Positions 35,005 through 47,107 of a stretch of DNA of 64,000 bases are shown here, piece after piece; the first letter of the stretch is position 1, and each line of letters begins with the position of its first letter. Source of the DNA: Methylobacterium oxalidis (GTDB taxonomy: Bacteria > Pseudomonadota > Alphaproteobacteria > Rhizobiales > Beijerinckiaceae); contig NZ_BJZU01000063.1 of the NCBI RefSeq assembly GCF_007992195.1, forward strand, positions 1-64,000, written 5' to 3'. A program made the translations under genes and the position numbers. Under the pieces are notes generated by a model. It made no database searches and had not been told where the DNA came from. It saw nothing but the letters and a program-made list of their open reading frames with translations.

Positions 35005-35498
35005 CCTGACGTCCTCTGCAACCGGCTTCCGGGTCTGCGAAAGGTTCAGCAACTTTAGGTTACAAAACGGGCGGAGGCGGTCCGGCTGTCCCGGGACCGC
35101 CGCGGACCGTCGGGACCGGCCGGCGATCCCCGGCGGGCTGGAGGCAGCGACCCGTCCTGTGACCCAAGGATGCGATGATCCCGGTCTGACCGAACATGGT
35201 TAACGGGCCGTTAAGGCTCCGCATGGCCGGCCGCGTCGCCGGGTCGGGAGAGCGCGGCGCCGATCCTGCGCAGCGTCGCTTCGGCCGATGGAGCGGGAGT
35301 CCCGGGGCGACGGCGGTTCTGCGAAATATAATCTCAGGTTGTCACAAATCGGTGCCGCCGAAATATTGCCCTTTCCACTGCGCCGGCAGTATCCTAGATC
35401 TCGATCGGACGGCCCTTCGGCAGATGGGTCATTAACCTCAAGTTATTCTAGCGCGGCGGGAACGGCCGGCGCCGAGCCGGACCGGCTCAAGGACAGGC
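35005..35498. other. Divergent region between parA and the PAS gene, with repeated motifs
   Basis: A 494-base gap. A 12-base motif TAACCT(C/A)AAGTT occurs on the minus strand at 35051-35062 just upstream of parA and on the plus strand at 35433-35444 upstream of the PAS gene; a 10/12 match lies at 35329-35340. A palindrome TTAACGG-G-CCGTTAA lies at 35200-35214. Two AT-rich patches (35050-35070 and 35320-35450) probably hold the promoters. Confidence 0.55.
35200..35214. repeat. 15-bp palindrome upstream of parA
   Basis: Arms TTAACGG (35200-35206) and CCGTTAA (35208-35214) are perfect complements around one G. It lies about 200 bases before parA and 285 before the PAS gene, in a position suited to an operator. 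Confidence 0.6.
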
Positions 35499-36077
35499 AT
35501 GGGTGAAGCCCTGACGCTACCGGGGACCGGCGATCTGCAGGCGGCGCTCGACGCTTCCGGGGTCGTCGGTGCGTGGGAGCACGATCTCTGGAGCGGCCGG
35601 CTCGCCGTCTCCGCCCCCTTCGCGCGGCTGCTCGGGCTCGATCCGGAGGCGGCGGCCAAGGGCGTGCCGCTCGCCGCCTTCCTGGCCTGCACCCACCCGG
35701 AGGACCGGGTCCGGGTCGAGAACCATCTGCACGCCTCGAGCGAGGCGGCCGGCCCGTTCGAGGCGGAGTTCCGCACCCTCGACGCCCGCAGCGGCGTGCG
35801 CAGCCTCCTGATGCGCGGGCGGATCGACCAGGACGCGTCGGGCCGGGCGGCGCGGGGCCGCGGCATCGCCATCGACCTCACCGAGAACCGCGCGGCGAAC
35901 CTGCAGCACACCGAGCGCTTGGTGAACCGCATGGCCGAGCACGTCATCGCCCTGCGCGGTCTCGCGGGCGTGCTGCAGCGCCCAACGCTCGCCAAGCTGG
36001 TGGACGGGCTGATGATCGAGATCGGCTTCGAGCTCGCCCGCTACCTGCGCGACCCCACGGACGGCAACCGGCATTGA
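35499..36077 (+). CDS. PAS-domain protein
   Basis: A cytoplasmic protein of 192 aa with one PAS domain, about residues 15-130: GVVGAWEHDLWSGRLAVS, then FLACTHPEDRVRVENHL, and the closing GIAIDLTENRA. Residues 135-180 are helical and could dimerise or bind a partner. There is no kinase, cyclase or DNA-binding domain, so it may be an adaptor sensor. It converges on ntrC and is divergent from the ParA operon. Its ATG has AGGACAG upstream. Confidence 0.78.
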   Translation: MGEALTLPGTGDLQAALDASGVVGAWEHDLWSGRLAVSAPFARLLGLDPEAAAKGVPLAAFLACTHPEDRVRVENHLHASSEAAGPFEAEFRTLDARSGVRSLLMRGRIDQDASGRAARGRGIAIDLTENRAANLQHTERLVNRMAEHVIALRGLAGVLQRPTLAKLVDGLMIEIGFELARYLRDPTDGNRH

Positions 36078-36101
36078 GGCCGCCTTCCGCCCGCGACGCC
36101 C

Positions 36102-37568
36102 TCAGCGGGCGGTGCGGAACACCTGGAGGTCGAGGTCCCGGACCTTCTTGCGCAGGGTGTTGCGGTTGACCCCGAGCAGCTCCGCCGCGCGGATCTGGTT
36201 GCCGCGGGTCGCCGCCAGCGCCGCCCCGATCAGAGGCCCCTCGATCTCGCGCAGGATGCGGTGATAGAGGCCCGGCGGCGGCAGGGTGTCCCGGTAGCCG
36301 GAGAAGTACTCCGACAGGTGCCGCTCCACGGCGCCGGACAGGGTCTCGCTCTCCCCCGTTCCCTTGCGGCCGGCGCCCCCCGCCGGTGCCGCCGCGGGCT
36401 GGGCCAACGGCAGGGTGTCGAGCTCGGCCTCGATCACGGGCCCGGTGATCGTCTCCTGCGGGTAGAGGGCGGCGAGCCGCCGCACGAGGTTCTCGAGCTC
36501 GCGCACGTTGCCCGGCCAGCGGTAGCGCTTGAGCCGCTCCATGGCGTCGGCGTCGAGCGTCTTGCGGGTGAGCCCCTCGCGCTCCACGAGGACGAAGAAG
36601 TGGCGCACGAGGTCCGGCACGTCCTCGGAGCGCTCGCGCAGGGCCGGCAGGCGCAGCGGCACCACGTTGAGGCGGAAGAACAGGTCCTCGCGGAAGATCC
36701 CCTGCTGGATCGAGACGCGCAGGTCCTTGTTGGTCGCCGCGATGATGCGGACGTTGGTCTTGATCGGCACGCGCCCGCCGACCGTGGTGTACTCGCCCTG
36801 CTGAAGGACGCGCAGCAGGCGGGTCTGCGCCTCCATCGGCATGTCGCCGATCTCGTCGAGGAAAAGGGTGCCGCCCTCCGCCTGCTCGAAGCGGCCGGCC
36901 GAGCGCGAGAGCGCGCCCGTGAAGGCCCCCTTCTCGTGGCCGAACAGCTCGGACTCGATGAGGTCGCGCGGGATCGCCGCCATGTTGACGGGCACGAACG
37001 GGCCGGTGCGGCGGCGCCCGTAATCGTGGAGCGCCCGGGCAACGAGCTCCTTGCCGGTGCCGGACTCGCCCGTGATCATCACGGTGAGGTCGGTCGGCAT
37101 CAGGCGCGCCAGAGCCCGGTAGATCTCCTGCATGGCGGGCGAGCGGCCCACCAGCGGGATGTCCTCGTTCTCGGGCCCCGCGCCCGCCGGCGCGGCGCCG
37201 CGGGGGCGGGAGAGGGCGCGCCCGACGATGGCGATCAGCTCCTTCAGATCGAAGGGCTTCGGCAGGTACTCGTAGGCGCCCCGCTCCGAGGCGCGGATCG
37301 CCGTCATGAAGGTGTTCTGCGCGCTCATCACGATGATCGGCAGCTCGGGCCGCACCCGCTTGATGCGGGGCAGGAGGTCGAACACGTTCTCGTCGGGCAT
37401 CACCACGTCGGTGATGACGAGGTCGCCCTCACCCTGCGCCACCCAGCGCCAGAGGGTCGCGCAATTGCCCGTGGAGCGGACCTCGTAGCCGGCCCGGGAC
37501 AGGGCTTGGTTGAGGACGGTTCGGATGGCGGCGTCGTCGTCCGCGACGATGATGTGGCCGTTCGGCAT
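36102..37568 (-). CDS. ntrC: Nitrogen regulation response regulator NtrC
   Basis: Sigma-54-dependent activator of 488 aa for nitrogen assimilation genes. Phospho-acceptor Asp54 is in VITDVVMP; Walker A is [13 protein letters not shown]; the sigma-54 loop GAFTGA is intact in [11 protein letters not shown]; the C-terminal Fis-type HTH is [19 protein letters not shown]. Start at [12 protein letters not shown] matches the family. It begins five bases after the ntrB stop. Confidence 0.96.
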   Translation of the reverse strand: MPNGHIIVADDDAAIRTVLNQALSRAGYEVRSTGNCATLWRWVAQGEGDLVITDVVMPDENVFDLLPRIKRVRPELPIIVMSAQNTFMTAIRASERGAYEYLPKPFDLKELIAIVGRALSRPRGAAPAGAGPENEDIPLVGRSPAMQEIYRALARLMPTDLTVMITGESGTGKELVARALHDYGRRRTGPFVPVNMAAIPRDLIESELFGHEKGAFTGALSRSAGRFEQAEGGTLFLDEIGDMPMEAQTRLLRVLQQGEYTTVGGRVPIKTNVRIIAATNKDLRVSIQQGIFREDLFFRLNVVPLRLPALRERSEDVPDLVRHFFVLVEREGLTRKTLDADAMERLKRYRWPGNVRELENLVRRLAALYPQETITGPVIEAELDTLPLAQPAAAPAGGAGRKGTGESETLSGAVERHLSEYFSGYRDTLPPPGLYHRILREIEGPLIGAALAATRGNQIRAAELLGVNRNTLRKKVRDLDLQVFRTAR

Positions 37569-37573
37569 GACTC

Positions 37574-38721
37574 TTACTCGGCCTCCGCGACCGATTCGCG
37601 CCCATCCCGGGCGCTCGACATGGGGAGGAGAAGGCGGAACGTGGTGCGCCGGGGCACGGGATCGCACTCGACGATGCCCCCGTGATCGCCGACGATCTTG
37701 GCCACCAATGCAAGACCGAGGCCGGAACCTTGGGCTTTGGTGGTGACGAAGGGGTCGAACAGGTCCGGCAGCAGCTCCGCGGTCACCCCCGGCCCGTTGT
37801 CGCGCACCGCCACCTCGATCGGCAGGCTGACGCGCTCGCGCGAGCCGGGGATCTGCAGGCGCAGGCCCGTGCGGAAGGCGGTCGAGAGGGTGATCTCGCC
37901 GTCGACCGCGTCGGCGCCGATCGCCTCGGCCGCGTTCTTCACGAGGTTCAGGATCACCTGGATGAGCTGGTCGCGGTTGCCGAGGACGGGCGGCAGCGAA
38001 GGATCGTAGTTCTCGACGAAGCGGATGTGACGGGCGAAGCCCGACTGGGCGGAGCGCTTCACCTGATCGAGCACGCCGTGCACGTTGACCGAGCCGCGCT
38101 CCACCGGCCGCTCGTCGCCGAACAGCTCCATGCGCTCGACGATGCGCACGATCCGGTCGGACTCGTCGCAGATCAGCCGGGTCAGCAGCCGATCCTCCTC
38201 GGCGCCGGACTGCTCCAGGAGCTGGGCGGCGCCGCGGATGCCGGCGAGGGGGTTCTTGATCTCGTGGGCGAGCATCGCGCCGAGCGCGATCATCGAGCGG
38301 GCCGCGCCCCTGTGGGTGAGCTGGCGGTTCATCTTGTCGGCGATGGTGCGCTCCTGGAGCATCAACACCACCGCCTCCCCGTCGTCGCCGAGCGGCGTGG
38401 CGAAGACGTCGACGCTGCGCTCCTGGCCGGAGCGGGGCTGGGTCAGCTCGACCCGGTACTCGCTGACGCTGGCCCGCCTGCGGCGCACCTCCGCCACCAG
38501 GGCGATGATCGGCGAGGAGAAAGGGATGATGTCGCGAAGCCGCCGCCGCTGCATCAGCCGCGCCGAATGGTCGAAGAAGCTCTCGGCGGCGTGGTTGCAG
38601 TGGAGGATGCGCTCGTCCGCGCCCACCGTGAGCACCGGCAGCGGCAGCGCGTTGATCACGGCCTCCGAGGTCGGCGAGCCGCGTCCCCGGCCGCCCTCGC
38701 GGTCCCAGGCCCCCTCCTCGC

Positions 38722-38725
<4 letters not shown>
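37574..38725 (-). CDS. ntrB: Nitrogen regulation sensor kinase/phosphatase NtrB
   Basis: Cytoplasmic sensor kinase of 383 aa that controls NtrC phosphorylation in response to PII proteins. PAS domain at residues 20-130 ([20 protein letters not shown]), HisKA box [16 protein letters not shown] box [12 protein letters not shown], and G boxes DNGPGV and [12 protein letters not shown] are all present. No membrane segment. Its ATG overlaps the dusB stop by four bases, the classical dusB-ntrB-ntrC operon. Confidence 0.95.
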
Positions 38726-39780
<1,055 letters not shown>

Positions 39781-40017
39781 TCTGCACAAGGAATAGACAA
39801 AAGCCGGCCGGACGCAAGTCGCCCCGGCGATTTGATTTCGGGTCGTGCCCCGCTTAAACGACGCTCGGTCCGGCCGGGTCGTCGCGGCGTGCCGCGGCGA
39901 TTCGGCCGGTCCTCGCCCGGTGTCGCATCACGGCCCGGCGTCATTGCGGCACCCGCCCGGACACTCGCCCGGACCGTGGTATCGGGAGGCGCGGGCCCGA
40001 AGAGTAACAGAATCCCC

Positions 40018-41316
40018 ATGTCCAGCACCGCGTTGAGCGTTGCCGCGGTGGTCGTCGCGGCGGGTCGCGGCATCCGCATCGGCGGCGGCATGCCCAAGCA
40101 GTATCGCCGCGTCGGCGGACAGGCCGTTCTCGCCCGCACGCTCTCGGCGCTGGGCTGCCATGCGGGCATCGCGCGCATCCAGCCCGTGATCGCCCCGGAC
40201 GCCGCCGCCTTCTACGAGGAATGCCTCGGCGACCTCGACCCGATGGTCCGGGCCAAGCTCGCCCCGCCCGTGCCGGGCGGCGAGACCCGCCAGCAATCGG
40301 TCCGGGCGGGGCTTGAGGCCCTGTCCGGCGCGGGCGTGCCCGATCTCGTCCTCGTCCACGACGCGGCGCGCCCCTACGTCGATTTCGGCCTGATCGACCG
40401 GGCGATCGCGGCGGGCCGCGACCACCGCGCGGCGGTGCCGGGCATCCCCGTCAGCGACACGATCAAGATCGTCGAGGAGGAGACCTCCGGCATCGGCCGT
40501 GTCCGCGAGACGCCCCCGCGCGAGGCCCTGCGCGCCGTGCAGACGCCGCAGGCCTTCGCCTTCCATGCCCTTCTCGAGGGGCACCGGGCCGCGGCGGAGG
40601 CCGGACTCCACGGCTTCACCGACGACGGGGCGCTCGCCGAGTGGGCGGGCCTGCCGGTCGTCACCTTCGCGGGCGACCCGCGCAACCGCAAGATCACACA
40701 GCCCGCCGACCTGATCGAGGCCGACCGCGCCTTCGGGACGGCGGGCGCGTCCGCCCCGGGAGCCTCCGCCATGACCCAGTACGTCACCCGCCTCGGCACC
40801 GGCTTCGACGTGCACGCCTTCACGGAGGGCGACCATGTCTGGCTCGGCGGCGTCCGCATCCCGGCCGACCGGGGCGTCCTCGCACACTCGGACGGCGACG
40901 TGGCGCTGCACGCGCTGACCGACGCTCTCCTCGGCGCCATCGCCGACGGCGACATCGGCACCCACTTCCCACCGAGCGACGAGCGTTGGCGGGGCGCCGC
41001 CTCCGACCAGTTCCTGGCCCACGCCGTCTCGCTGGTGCGGGCCCGCGGCGGCCGGATCGACCATCTCGACATCACCGTGCTGGCCGAGGCGCCCCGCATC
41101 GGCAAGCACCGGGAGGCGATCCGGGCGCGCATCGCCGAGATCGCGGGCGTGCCGCTCTCCGCCGTCTCGATCAAGGCGACGACGACGGAGAAGCTCGGCT
41201 TCGTGGGCCGCGCCGAGGGGCTCGCCGCCCAGGCCGCGGCCACCGTGCGGCTGCCCGAGGAGGATAGCGGCACGATCCTCGACGCCCAGGCCGAGACGGC
41301 CATGCGCCAGGGCTGA
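40018..41316 (+). CDS. ispDF: Bifunctional IspD/IspF enzyme of the MEP isoprenoid pathway
   Basis: Fusion of 432 aa. Residues 1-230 are the IspD cytidylyltransferase ([29 protein letters not shown]). Residues about 252-420 are the IspF cyclase (TGFDVHAF for the zinc site, then [14 protein letters not shown]). The fusion makes 4-diphosphocytidyl-methylerythritol and the 2,4-cyclodiphosphate. An internal ATG at 40771 begins the IspF part exactly where a free-standing IspF would begin. It is followed by cinA after 5 bases. Confidence 0.96.
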   Translation: MSSTALSVAAVVVAAGRGIRIGGGMPKQYRRVGGQAVLARTLSALGCHAGIARIQPVIAPDAAAFYEECLGDLDPMVRAKLAPPVPGGETRQQSVRAGLEALSGAGVPDLVLVHDAARPYVDFGLIDRAIAAGRDHRAAVPGIPVSDTIKIVEEETSGIGRVRETPPREALRAVQTPQAFAFHALLEGHRAAAEAGLHGFTDDGALAEWAGLPVVTFAGDPRNRKITQPADLIEADRAFGTAGASAPGASAMTQYVTRLGTGFDVHAFTEGDHVWLGGVRIPADRGVLAHSDGDVALHALTDALLGAIADGDIGTHFPPSDERWRGAASDQFLAHAVSLVRARGGRIDHLDITVLAEAPRIGKHREAIRARIAEIAGVPLSAVSIKATTTEKLGFVGRAEGLAAQAAATVRLPEEDSGTILDAQAETAMRQG

Positions 41317-41321
41317 GGCGC

Positions 41322-41846
41322 GTGATCGCCGACGCCGCCCTCCTCGCCCGGGCCGAGGCTCTGGTCGCAGGGCTCGCGGCGGCCGGCCTCACGGTCGCCA
41401 CCGCCGAATCCTGCACGGGCGGCCTCGTGGCAGGCCTGATTACGGCGGTGCCGGGCTCCTCCGCGGTGCTGGAGCGGGGGTTCGTCACCTACTCGAACGC
41501 GGCGAAGAGCGAGGCGATCGGCGTGCCGGCCGACCTCGTGGCGGCCCACGGCGCGGTGAGTGAGGCGGTCGCCCGCGCCATGGCCGCGGGCGCGCTCGCC
41601 GCCTCGCGGGCCGATCTCGCGGTCGCGATCACGGGCATCGCCGGACCCGGCGGCGGCAGCGCGGCCAAGCCGGTCGGGCTCGTCCATCTCGCCCTCGCGG
41701 CACGAGACGGCAGCGTCCGCCACCTGGAACGCCGCTACGGCGATCTCGGCAGGCCTGCGATCCGCACCAGCGCGGTGGCGGACGCGCTGGCCCTGCTCGA
41801 GGATGCCCTGCCGGCCGGGCTCAGCCCGGCGCGATCAGTTCCTTGA
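41322..41846 (+). CDS. CinA-family nicotinamide-nucleotide amidohydrolase (PncC)
   Basis: A 174-aa protein of the CinA C-terminal family. PncC enzymes deamidate NMN to NaMN in pyridine nucleotide recycling. Family segments are VATAESCTGGLVAGLITAVPG, SNAAKSEAIGV and ITGIAGPGGGSAAKPVG. Only the C-terminal domain is present, which is the usual form in alphaproteobacteria. Start is GTG. The last 26 bases overlap the 3' end of the convergent hybrid kinase gene. Confidence 0.92.
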   Translation: MIADAALLARAEALVAGLAAAGLTVATAESCTGGLVAGLITAVPGSSAVLERGFVTYSNAAKSEAIGVPADLVAAHGAVSEAVARAMAAGALAASRADLAVAITGIAGPGGGSAAKPVGLVHLALAARDGSVRHLERRYGDLGRPAIRTSAVADALALLEDALPAGLSPARSVP

Positions 41847-44049
41847 TCCGGGCGGCCAGCGCCTCCAGGGCAAAGGGCTTCGTCATCACGTGCATCCCGG
41901 GTTCGAGGTGGCCGTTGCCGATCACGGCGTTCTCGGCGTAGCCCGTGATGAACAGGACCTTGAGGTCGGGACGGACGCTGCGGGCCGCGTCGACCATCTG
42001 CCGGCCGTTGATGCCCCCCGGCAGTCCCACATCCGTGATGAGGAGGTCGATCCGGGCGTCCGACTGCAGGACCTTCAGCCCGGCCGGCCCGTCCGCCGCC
42101 TCGATCGCGGCGTAGCCGAGCTCCTCCAGGATCTCGGTCACGAGCATCCGCACGCTCGGCTCGTCGTCGACGATGAGCACCGTCTCGCCAGCCGCCGAGC
42201 GCAGGGCCTCGCCCGGCTGCGCGGGCTCCTCCAGCACGGGGACGGCTCCGGTGTGGCGGGGCAGGTAGATGCAGACCATCGTGCCCTGACCGAGCTCGGA
42301 GTAGATCCGCACCTGGCCGCCGGATTGGCGCGCGAAGCCGTAGATCATGGACAGGCCGAGCCCGGTGCCCTGGCCGAGCGGCTTCGTCGTGAAGAACGGG
42401 TCGAACGCCTTCGAGACCACCTCCGGCGTCATGCCGATGCCGGTGTCGGAGACGCAGATCGAGATGAACTGCCCGATCGGCAGGTCCCGCTCCCTGGCAC
42501 TGCGCCAGTCGAGCCAGCGGTTTCCGGTCTCGATGGTGATCCGGCCGCCCTCGGGCATCGCGTCGCGGGCGTTGATGCAGAGGTTCAGGAGGGCGTTCTC
42601 GAGCTGGTTCGGATCGACGAGCGTCGGCCAGAGGCCCCCGGCCGCCACGACCTCCAGGGTGATGGCGGGGCCGATGGTGCGGCGGATCAGCTCCTCCATC
42701 TCTACCACGAGGCGGTTGGCGTCCGTCGCCTTCGGGTCGAGGGTCTGGCGGCGCGAGAAGGCGAGCAGCCGGTGCGTCAGCGCGGCGGCGCGCTTGGCCG
42801 CCCCTTGGGCGGCCGCGACGTAGCGCTCGACGTCCCGCAGGCGCCCCTGCGCGATCCGGGTGCTGAGGAGTTCGAGGCTGCCGGTGATGCCGGTGAGCAG
42901 GTTGTTGAAGTCGTGCGCGATGCCGCCGGTGAGCTGGCCCACCGCCTCCATCTTCTGGGACTGGCGCAGCTGCTCCTCGGCCCGCATCAGCTCCGCCGTC
43001 CGCTCGCGGACCCGCTGCTCCAGGGTCTCGTTGAGCGCCGCGAGCGCCTCGGCACTGACGCGGAGCTCGGCCGCCGAGCCCACCCGCTCCACATGCGCCC
43101 AGGACCGCTGCGTCACCTCCCGGATCAGCGCGAGCTCGTCCTCGGTCCAGGCATGAGGTGCCCTGTGATGCACCGCCATCAGCGCGGTCAGCCGGCCCTC
43201 CTTCACGAGCGGCATGCAGATGGTCGCGGAGATGCCGATGCCCTGGAAGGTCGCGGCCTCCTCGGGGGCGAGCTCCCGCAGGTTATCATTGATGATCAGG
43301 GGCTCGCCCGCGTGCAGGTTGCGCACGGCGAGGCGCCCGAAGGCCGCGAGGCTGTAATGGCCGACGATGCTGGGCGAGCCCGGCGCGGCCCAGTCGCCCC
43401 GGATCGTGAAGCCGTCCTGGTCCTCGTCCATGTCGGCGTAGGCGCAGTTCGAGACGCCCATGTGCTCTCCGACCATCCGGGTGGTCGTCGCGAGGAGCTC
43501 GTCGGCGCTCGCGCTCGGCGCCGTCTCCCGGGTGAGCGCGTCGAGGAAGCGCAGGCGCGCCTCGTTCGCCTGAAGCGCCTCCAGGGCGCGGACGCGCTCC
43601 GTGATGTCCTGGAAGAGGACGGCGACCTGCCGGCGCGAGGGCGGCTCGATCCGGAAGGCGGCGAGTTCGAGGTGCCGCCCGGTGGCGATCAGCTCGCGCT
43701 GGAAGCGGATCGGCGCGCCGGTCCTCAGGACCTCGCCGTAGAGCGCCACCCAGCCCTCGGCCTCGCCCGGCACCATCGCCCGGACCGTCTGCCCGACCAC
43801 GTTCTCGGTGCCCGCGTGCTGCGCGTAGGCGCGGTTCGCCTCGACGTGAATGTAGTCGCTGAGCGGGCCGTGCGGGCCGTCGAAAAACTCGATGACGCAG
43901 TAGCCCTCGTCCATCTGCTCGAACAGGGTGCGGTAGCGCTGCTCGCGCTCGGCGAGGGCCTCGCGCTGCGCCTGCTCGTCCGTGCGCAGCCGGACGATCT
44001 CGGCGTCCAGTTCCGCGACGCGGCGGCTGAGACTCTCGGTCTCGCTCAC
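41821..44049 (-). CDS. Hybrid sensor histidine kinase (PAS-GAF-HisKA-HATPase-REC)
   Basis: Soluble hybrid kinase of 742 aa. An N-terminal coiled coil (residues 1-40), a PAS domain ([20 protein letters not shown]), a GAF domain around residues 180-330, HisKA with [17 protein letters not shown], HATPase boxes [15 protein letters not shown] and [10 protein letters not shown], and a C-terminal receiver with Asp in [11 protein letters not shown]. No membrane segment, so it senses an internal signal. The GTG at 44049 is preferred (G-rich sequence upstream); a GTG five codons earlier is an alternative. No partner regulator is adjacent. Confidence 0.88.
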   Translation of the reverse strand: MSETESLSRRVAELDAEIVRLRTDEQAQREALAEREQRYRTLFEQMDEGYCVIEFFDGPHGPLSDYIHVEANRAYAQHAGTENVVGQTVRAMVPGEAEGWVALYGEVLRTGAPIRFQRELIATGRHLELAAFRIEPPSRRQVAVLFQDITERVRALEALQANEARLRFLDALTRETAPSASADELLATTTRMVGEHMGVSNCAYADMDEDQDGFTIRGDWAAPGSPSIVGHYSLAAFGRLAVRNLHAGEPLIINDNLRELAPEEAATFQGIGISATICMPLVKEGRLTALMAVHHRAPHAWTEDELALIREVTQRSWAHVERVGSAAELRVSAEALAALNETLEQRVRERTAELMRAEEQLRQSQKMEAVGQLTGGIAHDFNNLLTGITGSLELLSTRIAQGRLRDVERYVAAAQGAAKRAAALTHRLLAFSRRQTLDPKATDANRLVVEMEELIRRTIGPAITLEVVAAGGLWPTLVDPNQLENALLNLCINARDAMPEGGRITIETGNRWLDWRSARERDLPIGQFISICVSDTGIGMTPEVVSKAFDPFFTTKPLGQGTGLGLSMIYGFARQSGGQVRIYSELGQGTMVCIYLPRHTGAVPVLEEPAQPGEALRSAAGETVLIVDDEPSVRMLVTEILEELGYAAIEAADGPAGLKVLQSDARIDLLITDVGLPGGINGRQMVDAARSVRPDLKVLFITGYAENAVIGNGHLEPGMHVMTKPFALEALAARIKELIAPG

Positions 44050-44267
44050 ATTCCGGCCCCCCACCCTGTCCGCCTGCTGCCTCGTCGGACCGACCGAAAC
44101 CGACGCTGTAGCGGAAAAGCACCCGACGTGAACGCTCCAGCGCCGGTTCGGCTGCCGCCAAGCCGCCGACGACCGTCCGGGTGGAGTGCGCAGGCGGGAT
44201 TCTCGGGCGGGGTGCCCAGGATCGCCCGCCGGGGTGTAGGATGTCCGCTCGGCCGGGAGGTTACGTC

Positions 44268-45485
44268 ATGGAACGGCTCTCCACCCAGGTTTGCATCGTC
44301 GGCGGCGGCCCGGCGGGGATGATGGCGGGTCTGCTGATGGCGCGGGCGGGTCTGCGGGTCGTCGTGCTGGAGAAGCACGCCGACTTCCTGCGGGATTTCC
44401 GCGGCGACACCATCCACCCCTCGACCCTCGACGTGATGGAAGAGCTCGGCCTGCGCCGGGCCTTCCTCGCCCTGCCCCACCGCAAGGTCGCGACGCTGAC
44501 GGCCTATGTCGGTGCCGACAGCTTCGGCATCGCCGATTTCCGGCACCTGCCGACCAAGAACCGCTTCATCGCCATGATGCCGCAATGGGACTTCCTCGAT
44601 TTTCTGGCGGGCGTGGGGCGCCGCTACGCGGGGTTCCGCCTGCTCATGGAGACCGAGGGCGAGGACCTCATCGAGGCGGACGGCCGGGTCGCCGGCCTGC
44701 GCGCGCGGGCTCCCGGCGGTCCGATCGAGATCCGGGCCGACCTCGTGATCGCGGCGGACGGGCGGCACTCGCGGATCCGCGAGCAGGGCGGGTTCGAGCG
44801 GGAGACCTTCGGCGCGCCGATGGACGTGCTCTGGTTCCGCCTCGGCCGGCGCTCCGGCGACACCGACGCCACGGGCGGCCGCTTCGGGAGGGGCAGCATC
44901 CTCGTCACCCTCGACCGGGGCGATTACTGGCAGTGCGCCTACGTGGTGCCGAAGGGCGGCGACGCCGCGCTGCGGGCCCGGGGCCTCGACGCGTTCCGCG
45001 CGGCGGTGGCGAACCTCGCGCCCTTCCTCGCCGACCGGGTCGGCGAGCTGCAGGACTGGGATGCGGTCAAGCTCCTCACGGTGCGCGTCGACCGCCTGAC
45101 GCGCTGGCACCGGCCGGGCCTCCTCTGCATCGGGGACGCCGCGCACGCCATGTCGCCGATCGGGGGCGTCGGCGTGAACCTCGCGGTGCAGGACGCGGTG
45201 GCCGCGGCCAACCTCCTCAGCGGGCCCCTCCTCGCCGGGCGCCTGACGGAGGACGACCTCTCCAAGGTTCAGGCCCGGCGGATGCCGCCGACCCGGGCGA
45301 CACAGCGCCTGCAGCGCCTCGTGCAGGACCGGATCATCGCCCGCGTCCTCGACGGGTCCGGCGCACCGCTCGCGCCGCCGCTCGCCCTGCGCCTGCTCGG
45401 CCGCGTGCCCTGGCTGCAGCGCCTGCCGGCCCGCCTCGTCGGCCTCGGCTTCCGGCCCGAGCACGTGGAGGTGCCGGCCGCCTGA
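44268..45485 (+). CDS. FAD-dependent monooxygenase (UbiH/PHBH-like)
   Basis: Flavoprotein hydroxylase of 405 aa. FAD motifs are visible: N-terminal VCIVGGGPAGMMAGLLMARA, the DG motif LVIAADGRHSRIRE, and the GD motif LLCIGDAAHAMSPIGGVG. The substrate is probably an aromatic compound or polyketide-like molecule but cannot be named. A GGGAGG seven bases before the ATG gives a firm start. It converges on ratA with a 24-base gap, and it is divergent from the hybrid kinase. Confidence 0.85.
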   Translation: MERLSTQVCIVGGGPAGMMAGLLMARAGLRVVVLEKHADFLRDFRGDTIHPSTLDVMEELGLRRAFLALPHRKVATLTAYVGADSFGIADFRHLPTKNRFIAMMPQWDFLDFLAGVGRRYAGFRLLMETEGEDLIEADGRVAGLRARAPGGPIEIRADLVIAADGRHSRIREQGGFERETFGAPMDVLWFRLGRRSGDTDATGGRFGRGSILVTLDRGDYWQCAYVVPKGGDAALRARGLDAFRAAVANLAPFLADRVGELQDWDAVKLLTVRVDRLTRWHRPGLLCIGDAAHAMSPIGGVGVNLAVQDAVAAANLLSGPLLAGRLTEDDLSKVQARRMPPTRATQRLQRLVQDRIIARVLDGSGAPLAPPLALRLLGRVPWLQRLPARLVGLGFRPEHVEVPAA

Positions 45486-45509
45486 GGGGCGGAGGGGGCC
45501 GTCGGCCGC

Positions 45510-45971
45510 TCAGGCCGCCGCGCCGTAGACCCGGTCGGCCCGGCTCTCGAAGGCGTCCGTGAACTTGCGGAAGGCCTTGTCGAACATCTTCCCCATCAGG
45601 AGGCCGAGGGCGAAGCTCTTGAACTCGTAGGTGATGAAGAAGTCGATGCTGCAGCCCCCGTTCGGCCCCGGCTTGAAGGCCCAGCGGTTCTCGAGGTGCC
45701 GGAACGGGCCGTCGATGTACTCGGCGGTGATCCTGAGTGCCGGCCGGTCCAGGGTTACGCGGGTGGTGAAGCGCTCGCGGATCGCCTTGTAGCCGACCGC
45801 CATCTCGGCGACGAGGATCTCGAGTTCGTCGCCCGCGCCCGGCTGCCGGCGCAGGATGCGCAGGGATTCGCACAGCGGCAGGAACTCGGGGTAGCGCTCC
45901 ACGTCGGCGACGAGGTCGTACATCTGCTCGGGGCTGTGGCGCACCGCGCGGGTGATCCGGAAGGACGGCAT
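45510..45971 (-). CDS. ratA: RatA/COQ10-type START-domain protein
   Basis: A 153-aa START-domain protein. Eukaryotic COQ10 binds ubiquinone for delivery to respiration; E. coli RatA was described as a toxin that blocks 70S assembly, so annotations differ. Family segments are ITRAVRHSPEQMYDLVADVERY at the N-terminus (seen in two halves) and RWAFKPGPNGGCSIDFFITY. It follows lipA by 14 bases, which is a conserved alphaproteobacterial pair. The COQ10-like role fits a respiratory organism better; this is inference. Confidence 0.87.
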   Translation of the reverse strand: MPSFRITRAVRHSPEQMYDLVADVERYPEFLPLCESLRILRRQPGAGDELEILVAEMAVGYKAIRERFTTRVTLDRPALRITAEYIDGPFRHLENRWAFKPGPNGGCSIDFFITYEFKSFALGLLMGKMFDKAFRKFTDAFESRADRVYGAAA

Positions 45972-45985
45972 CGGGAAGGTTCGTC

Positions 45986-46975
45986 TCAGGCCTGTGCGGG
46001 GGCGAGCCGCGCGAGGCGGGCCGCCTTCAGCCGGGCGAAATCCTCGCCGGCATGGTGGGAGGAGCGGGTGAGCGGGGTCGCCGAGACCAGCAGGAAGCCC
46101 TTCGCGTAGGCGGTGGTCTCGTAGCCCTTGAACTCGTCCGGCGGGATGAACCGCACCACCTCGTGGTGCTTCTTCGTCGGCTGCAGATACTGGCCGATGG
46201 TGAGGAAGTCGACGTCGGCCGAGCGCAGGTCGTCCATGAGCTGCACCACCGCGTTCCGCTCCTCGCCGAGGCCGACCATGATGCCGGACTTCGTGAAGAT
46301 GGTCGGTTCGAGCTCCTTGACCCGCTGCAGCAGCCGCACCGAGTGGAAGTAGCGGGCGCCGGGGCGGACCGTGAGGTAGTTGCCGGGCACCGTCTCGAGA
46401 TTGTGGTTGAACACGTCGGGCTTGGCCGCCACCACGGTCTCCAGCGCCCCGTCCTTGCGCAGGAAGTCGGGGGTGAGGATCTCCACCGTGGTCTGCGGGC
46501 TCCGGCGCCGGATCGCCGCGATGGTGCGGGCGAAGTGCTCCGCCCCCCCGTCGGCGAGGTCGTCGCGGTCGACGCTCGTGATCACGACGTGGTGCAGGCC
46601 GAGCTTGGCCACCGAATCGGCGATCTTCTCCGGCTCGTCCGCGTCGAGCGCGCCGGGCAGGCCCGTGCGCACGTTGCAGAAGGCGCAGGCCCGCGTGCAG
46701 GTGTCGCCCATGATCATGAAGGTGGCGTGCCGCTTCTCCCAGCACTCGCCGATGTTCGGGCAGCCCGCCTCCTCGCAGACGGTCACGAGCCCGTGCTCGC
46801 GCACGATGGCGCGGGTCTCGGCGTAGGCCGGCGAGCCCGGCGCCTTCACGCGGATCCAGTCGGGCTTGCGCGCCTGCACGGGCTGGTCGGGCCGGTGCGC
46901 CTTCTCGGGGTGGCGCAGGCGGACGGGGGCTGCCGGCCGGGGATCGTTCTTCAGGAGATCGAGGACGACGGCCAT
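45986..46975 (-). CDS. lipA: Lipoyl synthase
   Basis: Radical-SAM enzyme of 329 aa that inserts two sulfurs into octanoyl chains on lipoyl domains. The auxiliary cluster motif is [12 protein letters not shown]; the radical-SAM cluster motif is CTRACAFC; the C-terminal RSSH motif is [11 protein letters not shown]. Its products are the lipoyl domains of PdhB and PdhC encoded 12-17 kb away, and other 2-oxoacid dehydrogenases. Start ATG at 46975. Confidence 0.97.
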   Translation of the reverse strand: MAVVLDLLKNDPRPAAPVRLRHPEKAHRPDQPVQARKPDWIRVKAPGSPAYAETRAIVREHGLVTVCEEAGCPNIGECWEKRHATFMIMGDTCTRACAFCNVRTGLPGALDADEPEKIADSVAKLGLHHVVITSVDRDDLADGGAEHFARTIAAIRRRSPQTTVEILTPDFLRKDGALETVVAAKPDVFNHNLETVPGNYLTVRPGARYFHSVRLLQRVKELEPTIFTKSGIMVGLGEERNAVVQLMDDLRSADVDFLTIGQYLQPTKKHHEVVRFIPPDEFKGYETTAYAKGFLLVSATPLTRSSHHAGEDFARLKAARLARLAPAQA

Positions 46976-47107
46976 GCCACACCGCGCGAGGACAGGCCCG
47001 CGATGGTCGCGGGACGTCGGATGATCCTGGGATCGGGACCCTTGACTTAGGGCCTCGGGCCCGCGCCCGCAAACCGGCGCGGCGGCGCGCCGCGACAGGC
47101 GGCCCCG

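Noticed and set aside
41560-44322. A 920-codon plus-strand open frame
   Set aside because: It is antisense to the hybrid histidine kinase, which has complete catalytic motifs.
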